Shown here piece after piece: positions 4,983 to 8,498 of a stretch of 8,498 nt of DNA (within the stretch, counting starts at the first letter, position 1; every line of letters begins with the position of its first letter). Source of the DNA: an uncultured Eubacteriales bacterium (GTDB lineage: Bacteria; Bacillota; Clostridia; Peptostreptococcales; Anaerovoracaceae); contig URWB01000101.1 in the NCBI GenBank assembly GCA_900551415.1, positions 1 to 8,498 on the forward strand. The letters are read 5' to 3'. The notes under the pieces were generated by a model. The model worked only from the letters and a program-made list of their open reading frames with translations. It had not been told where the DNA came from and did not search any database. A program made the position numbers and the translations under genes.

Positions 4983-5011
4983 TTCACAAAGTGAATGATT
5001 TGTGATAAAAT
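4983..5011 (+). promoter_or_regulatory. Sigma-A-type promoter of the yfcC operon
   Basis: TTCACA (4983-4988), 17-base spacer, TAAAAT (5006-5011); five of six consensus bases in each hexamer. The predicted start is near 5018, about 86 bases before the yfcC ATG. Confidence 0.75.
4984..5005. promoter_or_regulatory. 22-bp inverted repeat operator over the yfcC promoter
   Basis: TCACAAA (4984-4990) and TTTGTGA (4999-5005) are exact complements around an eight-base centre. The element fills the -35 to -10 interval, the classic place for a repressor. A third half-site TCACAAA lies at 4958-4964, and a palindrome AAGTGCACTT at 4936-4945. The bound regulator is unknown. Confidence 0.6.
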
Positions 5012-5022
5012 GATAATCGTAT

Positions 5023-5069
5023 GAGAACTGAGGGCGCCTTCCTTCCACTCAGACCGCGCGGCAGTTCTC
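5023..5069 (+). promoter_or_regulatory. Leader hairpin of the yfcC transcript
   Basis: GAGAACTG (5023-5030) pairs perfectly with CAGTTCTC (5062-5069), enclosing 31 bases that include complementary GCGC blocks. It lies between the predicted start and the ribosome site and lacks a U-tract, so it is not a terminator. It may stabilise the mRNA or bind a factor; I do not recognise a known riboswitch. Confidence 0.5.
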
Positions 5070-5103
5070 CAGTCCATATAATATAAGTAAGGAGGCATAT
5101 TTT

Positions 5104-6507
5104 ATGGAAAAGAAAAAATTCGTTGTACCACATGTGTACATCCTCTTACTAGCACTTATTTTACTTTTCAGCTTGCTGAGCTACATCATTCCGTCAAACG
5201 TGTATGATTATCACGATGTAGTTGTCAATCCGGAAACCGGTCAGACCAGAAGCGTTGTTGACCCGGAAACCTACCACGCGGTAGACCCGACTCCGGTTAG
5301 CCTGATGCAGTTCCTGACGGCGGTACCAAGAGGTATGCAGGAATCCGCGCAGATTATATTCTTCATTTTCATCGTAGGTGGAGCGATGGCGGTTCTGCAG
5401 GAAACAAGAGCGATTGAAGCCGGTATGGGCAGAATGATCAAGGCAATGAAGAGCAAGACTCTGCTGCTGATCCCGATCGTTATGTTCCTCTTCTCCCTCT
5501 GCGGTTCCGTATTCGGTATGGCAGAGGAAACAATTCCGTTCATTCCGATTTTCGTGTCGCTGATGATCGCGGCAGGATATGACAGTATCACCGGTGTGGC
5601 GATTGTATTCTGCGGCGCGAGCGCAGGCTTCGCGGGCGCATTCATCAACCCATTCACGATTCAGGTTGCACAGGGTATCGCGCAGCTGCCGCTGTTGTCC
5701 GGTATGACATTCCGTATCGTGATGTACATCTGCATGGTGCTGCTTACTACGATTACAGTTATGTTATACGCGACCAAGGTTAAAAAGAACCCGCAGCTTT
5801 CTCCGATGTACGAATTCGACCAGACCAGAGAGGACGTCGCGGATCTGGATTCCCTTCCGACTTTTGGCGGCAGAGAAAAAGCAATCCTGCTTGTTTTCCT
5901 GGCATCGATCATTCTGCTGATCTTCGGCGTTATCAAAAAAGGCTGGTACATGGATGAGATCGCGGCACTGTTCTTCGGTATGTCCATGATCGTAGCCCTC
6001 ATCGGCAAGCTGGGAATCAACGGCTATGCGAACGCTCTGGCGAAGGGCATGGCTGACATCGCCGGCGGCGCGCTGGTTGTAGGTTTCGCGAGAGGTATTC
6101 TGATCGTTATGAACGACGCGAACATCCTGCACACCATTCTGCATGGCGCGGCAGGCTTACTGCAGGGACTTCCGGGAATGGTATCCGCAGTTGGCATGTA
6201 CATCTTCCAGTGCCTGCTCAACTTCATCGTTCCATCCGGTTCCGGACAGGCTGCGGTTTCCATGCCGATCATGGCGCCGCTGTCAGACCTGGTAGGCGTA
6301 ACAAGACAGACAGCTTGTATCGCATTCCAGTTAGGCGATGGTATTTCCAATATCTTCACACCGACCTCCGGTTACTTCATGGCGGGTCTTGCGCTGGCCA
6401 AAGTACCTTGGTCCAAGTGGGCAAAATGGATCCTTCCGCTGATTGGTCTGCAGTATCTGCTCGGCATGATTTTTGTCATCGCGGCACAGATCATCCAGTT
6501 AGGATAA
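5104..6507 (+). CDS. yfcC: YfcC-family membrane carrier
   Basis: A 467-residue polytopic inner-membrane protein of the YfcC family, part of the ion-transporter superfamily with DcuC- and AbgT-like carriers. Substrates are poorly defined; amino acids, dipeptides or C4-dicarboxylates have been suggested for relatives. About ten to twelve hydrophobic segments are visible, starting with residues 10-30. Family motifs: SVFGMAEETIPFIPIF (135-150), GASAGFAGAFINPFTIQVAQ (171-190), IVPSGSGQAAVSMPIMAPL (375-393) and QLGDGISNIFTPTSGYFMAG (409-428). The two Ser/Gly-rich re-entrant-like motifs are the probable transport core. The start has AGGAGG eight to nine bases upstream. Length is normal for the family and nothing is broken. 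Arg is encoded almost only by AGA, unlike the downstream ybaK operon. The next gene starts three bases after its stop. Confidence 0.9.
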   Translation: MEKKKFVVPHVYILLLALILLFSLLSYIIPSNVYDYHDVVVNPETGQTRSVVDPETYHAVDPTPVSLMQFLTAVPRGMQESAQIIFFIFIVGGAMAVLQETRAIEAGMGRMIKAMKSKTLLLIPIVMFLFSLCGSVFGMAEETIPFIPIFVSLMIAAGYDSITGVAIVFCGASAGFAGAFINPFTIQVAQGIAQLPLLSGMTFRIVMYICMVLLTTITVMLYATKVKKNPQLSPMYEFDQTREDVADLDSLPTFGGREKAILLVFLASIILLIFGVIKKGWYMDEIAALFFGMSMIVALIGKLGINGYANALAKGMADIAGGALVVGFARGILIVMNDANILHTILHGAAGLLQGLPGMVSAVGMYIFQCLLNFIVPSGSGQAAVSMPIMAPLSDLVGVTRQTACIAFQLGDGISNIFTPTSGYFMAGLALAKVPWSKWAKWILPLIGLQYLLGMIFVIAAQIIQLG

Positions 6508-6510
6508 GTC

Positions 6511-6765
6511 ATGCAGCTGTTCTTTATGCTGCTGCCGATTGTCGCTTCCCTCATCATTTTGATTTACGCGCTGAAAAAAGGCTTTGACCGAACAGCCTTC
6601 TACATCTCAGCCGCCACCGCCATGGTGATTGCCATGTTTATGATGAAACATAACGCGACGTGGTATGGACTTCTGCTTGCGCTGACAGTTCCATTGGCAG
6701 TATCGTACTTAGTCATCTGCCTCTTCCTGTCATGGCAGGAGGACAGACGAAGAAAAAGCAAATAG
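6511..6765 (+). CDS. Small three-helix membrane protein, co-transcribed with yfcC
   Basis: An 84-residue hydrophobic protein with three predicted membrane segments (about 2-20, 29-45 and 51-74) and a basic, soluble C-terminus (QEDRRRKSK), which the positive-inside rule would place in the cytoplasm. I do not recognise the family. Its ATG lies three bases after the yfcC stop, with AGGATAAG serving as ribosome site inside the yfcC end, so it is probably translationally coupled. A shared terminator follows. An accessory or regulatory subunit of the carrier is a reasonable guess, not shown. Confidence 0.75.
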   Translation: MQLFFMLLPIVASLIILIYALKKGFDRTAFYISAATAMVIAMFMMKHNATWYGLLLALTVPLAVSYLVICLFLSWQEDRRRKSK

Positions 6766-6785
6766 AATAGAGTGGAAATATTAGG

Positions 6786-6840
6786 AGAAAACCTCGGAAC
6801 CGCAGATTGTATGGGAAAGAGGTTTTCTTTTTGTTTTTTT
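6786..6840 (+). terminator. Intrinsic terminator of the yfcC operon
   Basis: AGAAAACCTC (6786-6795) pairs perfectly with GAGGTTTTCT (6819-6828); the loop is 23 bases and a T-rich tail (TTTTGTTTTTTT) follows. Although the loop is long, stem and tail fit a rho-independent terminator. Confidence 0.85.
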
Positions 6841-6853
6841 ACGCAATGATTTC

Positions 6854-6882
6854 TTGACGCAGCTTACTTAGAAGCGTATAAT
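6854..6882 (+). promoter_or_regulatory. Near-consensus promoter of the ybaK operon
   Basis: TTGACG (6854-6859), 17-base spacer, TATAAT (6877-6882). This is the strongest promoter match in the window; predicted start near 6889, giving a leader of about 68 bases. Confidence 0.88.
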
Positions 6883-6886
6883 TTAG

Positions 6887-6930
6887 ATTCGGCAATTCGA
6901 CAACTCGATAGTCGATTCGACAATTCGACA
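6887..6930. promoter_or_regulatory. Octamer array with Spo0A-like boxes at the ybaK transcript start
   Basis: ATTCGGCA (6887), ATTCGACA (6895), ACTCGATA (6903), a four-base break GTCG, then ATTCGACA (6915) and ATTCGACA (6923). Three octamers carry an exact complement of TGTCGAA. The array covers about -2 to +42, where a bound protein would block transcription. It may equally be a slippage-prone tandem repeat. Confidence 0.5.
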
Positions 6931-6956
6931 ATAAAAAAACAGGAGGACCACCAAAA

Positions 6957-7442
6957 ATGGCAATAGATAAGGTAAGAGCATATTTCAGGCAATATGATAT
7001 GGAAGATAAAATCATGGAATTCGAGGTTTCCAGCGCGACCGTGGAGCTGGCGGCGATCGCGGTCGGCGTCGAGGGCGCGCGCATCTGCAAGACCCTCTCT
7101 TTCAAGGACGGCGAGGACGGCTGCATTCTGATTCAGACGGCGGGAGATACCAAGATAGACAACCGCAAGTTTAAGGACACCTTCGGCTTCAAGGCAAAAA
7201 TGCTGACGGCGGACGAGGTGCTGGACTTTACCGGACACGCGGTCGGCGGGGTCTGTGCTTTTGCGATTCAAAACCCAAAGGTCAGAATCTACTGCGACGA
7301 ATCCATGAAGCGCTTCGAAACGGTTTTTCCGGCTTGCGGCAGTGACAACAGCGCGATTGAGCTGACCTGCGACGAGCTTTATCAATATTCCGGGGCCATC
7401 GGCTGGATTGACGTCTGCAAGCTGCCGGAGGCACAGGCATAA
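6957..7442 (+). CDS. ybaK: YbaK/EbsC-family aminoacyl-tRNA deacylase
   Basis: A 161-residue cytoplasmic protein of the YbaK/ProX-type editing superfamily. These enzymes hydrolyse mischarged tRNA in trans (Cys-tRNA-Pro in the best-known YbaK); exact specificity here is not known. Family marks: SSATVELAAIAVGVEG (25-40), KTLSFK with Lys45 at the position of the essential YbaK lysine, QTAGDTKIDNRKF (60-72), TGHAVGGVCAFAI (92-104) and the closing GAIGWIDV (146-153). Length is normal. The ATG has AGGAGG ten bases upstream. It is the first gene of an operon with the YitT-family gene 15 bases downstream. The Spo0A-like array lies in its leader. Confidence 0.92.
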   Translation: MAIDKVRAYFRQYDMEDKIMEFEVSSATVELAAIAVGVEGARICKTLSFKDGEDGCILIQTAGDTKIDNRKFKDTFGFKAKMLTADEVLDFTGHAVGGVCAFAIQNPKVRIYCDESMKRFETVFPACGSDNSAIELTCDELYQYSGAIGWIDVCKLPEAQA

Positions 7443-7457
7443 AACGGGGAGAAAAAC

Positions 7458-8360
7458 ATGAAACACAAAAAAGACGAACCGACTCCCAATCTTTACGGTG
7501 TAAAAACCGGCTGGAAGCATGAGCTTACCATGTTTATCAGCCTGACCCTTGTCGCGGCGCTGATGGCCTTTAACCTCAAGAGCTTTGTGCGGACAGGAGG
7601 GCTGTTTCCGGGCGGCTTCAGCGGCCTCGCGATCCTGCTGCAGCAAATCGCAGACGTATTCTTTGACAGTAAGATTCCGTACTCGGCCTTGTATCTGCCG
7701 CTCAATCTGATTCCGGCCTACATCGGCTTTCGCTATATCGGCAAACGCTTCACCCTGTATTCGTTCTACGTGGTGTTCCTGTCCGGTATCTTGACAGACC
7801 TGTTTCCGGACATCACGATTACCTACGACACGCTGCTGATCGCGATTTTCGGCGGTCTGATCAACGGAACCGCTATCAGCCTATGCCTGCAGTGCGGCGC
7901 CAGCGCCGGCGGCACAGACTTTATCTCAATTTACTATTCCGAAAAAAAGGGTATTGACGCGTGGAACTATATTCTGCTGTCAAACGTCGTGATACTTGGG
8001 ACGGCAGGCCTGCTTTTTGGCTTCGACAAAGCCCTGTACTCGATTATCTACCAGTATACCGGCACGCAAATGATTCAGATCCTTTTTAAGCGCTACCAAA
8101 AAGCGACCCTGCTGATCATTACGAGTCAGCCGAGCGCCGTTTACGGCAAAATTCGCGCACTGACCCACCACGACGCCACCCTGCTGGACGGCACAGGCTG
8201 TTACGAAGGCGCGGAGCGCCAGATCCTCTATTCGGTCATCGGCAGAGAACAAGTTGACGCGGTGATCGCGGCCATCCGCAGTATCGACCCAAAAGCCTTC
8301 ATCAACGTCATCAATACCGAGCAGATTAACGGAAGATTTTATCGCACGCCGACGCGATAG
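7458..8360 (+). CDS. YitT-family membrane protein (DUF161 plus DUF2179)
   Basis: A 300-residue protein with the usual YitT plan: an N-terminal membrane part (about residues 20-200, five or six hydrophobic segments) and a C-terminal cytoplasmic DUF2179 domain (about 215-290). Visible marks are SFVRTGGLFPGGFSGLAIL, GASAGGTDFISIYYSEKKG, and in the DUF2179 part LLDGTGCYEGAERQILYSVI and IDPKAFINVINT. Family function is not established; a transport or sensing role is often assumed. The start has a GGGGAG site and lies 15 bases after the ybaK stop. The final codons form a small hairpin TATCGC/GCGATA (8340-8359) that includes the stop. Several paralogues are common in Clostridia, so no symbol is given. 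Confidence 0.92.
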   Translation: MKHKKDEPTPNLYGVKTGWKHELTMFISLTLVAALMAFNLKSFVRTGGLFPGGFSGLAILLQQIADVFFDSKIPYSALYLPLNLIPAYIGFRYIGKRFTLYSFYVVFLSGILTDLFPDITITYDTLLIAIFGGLINGTAISLCLQCGASAGGTDFISIYYSEKKGIDAWNYILLSNVVILGTAGLLFGFDKALYSIIYQYTGTQMIQILFKRYQKATLLIITSQPSAVYGKIRALTHHDATLLDGTGCYEGAERQILYSVIGREQVDAVIAAIRSIDPKAFINVINTEQINGRFYRTPTR

Positions 8361-8498
8361 CCCCTCACCGAAGAAAATTTTTTGCCCGCGGCGCTGTAAT
8401 GGATGCAAAAGGATATATCTACAGAAAAAGGAATAAACGAGCAAAAAAATCAAAAAAACTTAAAAAAATTTTGCATTTTCCCACCCTTTTTGGCAAAA
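8361..8498 (+). other. AT-rich tail without an identified gene
   Basis: No gene is seen. There are A- and T-runs (for example T6 at 8380-8385 and repeated A-tracts from 8441), but no strong hairpin followed by a U-tract. The ybaK-yitT terminator is therefore either weak, made from the hairpin at 8340-8359, or beyond the window. Confidence 0.4.

Noticed and set aside
4984..5005. CRP/FNR-type site at the yfcC promoter
   Set aside because: The half-sites are in the opposite order (TCACA first, TGTGA second) and the spacing is eight rather than six bases, so it is not a standard CRP site.
7980..8453. Minus-strand frame of 157 residues over the end of the YitT-family gene
   Set aside because: It opposes a clear family member and shows no ribosome site or recognisable motif.

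Overview
The window looks like chromosomal DNA of a spore-forming member of the Bacillota (class Clostridia, perhaps Lachnospiraceae or a relative). The reasons are a recR / YaaL-family / bofA cluster, strong sigma-A-type promoters, GGAGG ribosome binding sites, repeated copies of the Spo0A box (TGTCGAA and its complement) in intergenic DNA, and a YfcC-family carrier. GC content is moderate, and the genes are separated by unusually repeat-rich intergenic DNA. The genus cannot be fixed from the sequence alone.

Layout. 1-473: 3' end of recR (+). 545-760: YaaL/DUF2508 small protein, inverted relative to the usual recR-yaaL-bofA order. 958-1221: bofA (+). Its stop overlaps the stop of a convergent one-component regulator (1218-2045, -) with a SnoaL/NTF2-like sensor domain and a LytTR DNA-binding domain. 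The likely promoter of this regulator lies inside a 66-bp decayed fragment of an Rpn-family gene (2112-2177). 2178-2558 is non-coding and holds short shuffled repeats and an intrinsic terminator. 2559-3623 is an intact Rpn/PD-(D/E)XK putative transposase gene (-) with its own promoter, preceded by a tandem pair of perfect Spo0A boxes. A 55-bp repeat containing the terminator lies on both sides of this gene (2466-2520 and 3976-4030). 4031-4980 has no credible gene and carries two families of GC-rich tandem repeats. 5104-6507 and 6511-6765 form an operon of a YfcC-family membrane carrier and an 84-residue three-helix membrane protein, with a clear promoter, a 22-bp inverted repeat over that promoter, a leader hairpin and a terminator. 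6957-7442 and 7458-8360 form a second operon: a YbaK/EbsC-type aminoacyl-tRNA deacylase and a YitT-family membrane protein, driven by a near-consensus promoter whose transcript start lies in an array of Spo0A-like octamers.

How it fits together. The left end is the conserved recombination-repair/sporulation block, rearranged at yaaL. The middle is a mobile or degenerating segment: an Rpn gene, its remnant, duplicated terminators and scrambled palindromic modules. The right half is two ordinary membrane/tRNA-quality operons with well-formed control regions. The most notable signals are: (i) TTCGACA boxes clustered before three unrelated genes; (ii) the Rpn remnant that seems to supply a promoter to a LytTR regulator; (iii) the duplicated terminator repeat around the Rpn gene; (iv) a short well-initiated ORF that ends one base before an internal Rpn start codon. 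I did not find a defence system, CRISPR array, tRNA or rRNA. No clearly new multi-gene system is demonstrated here.
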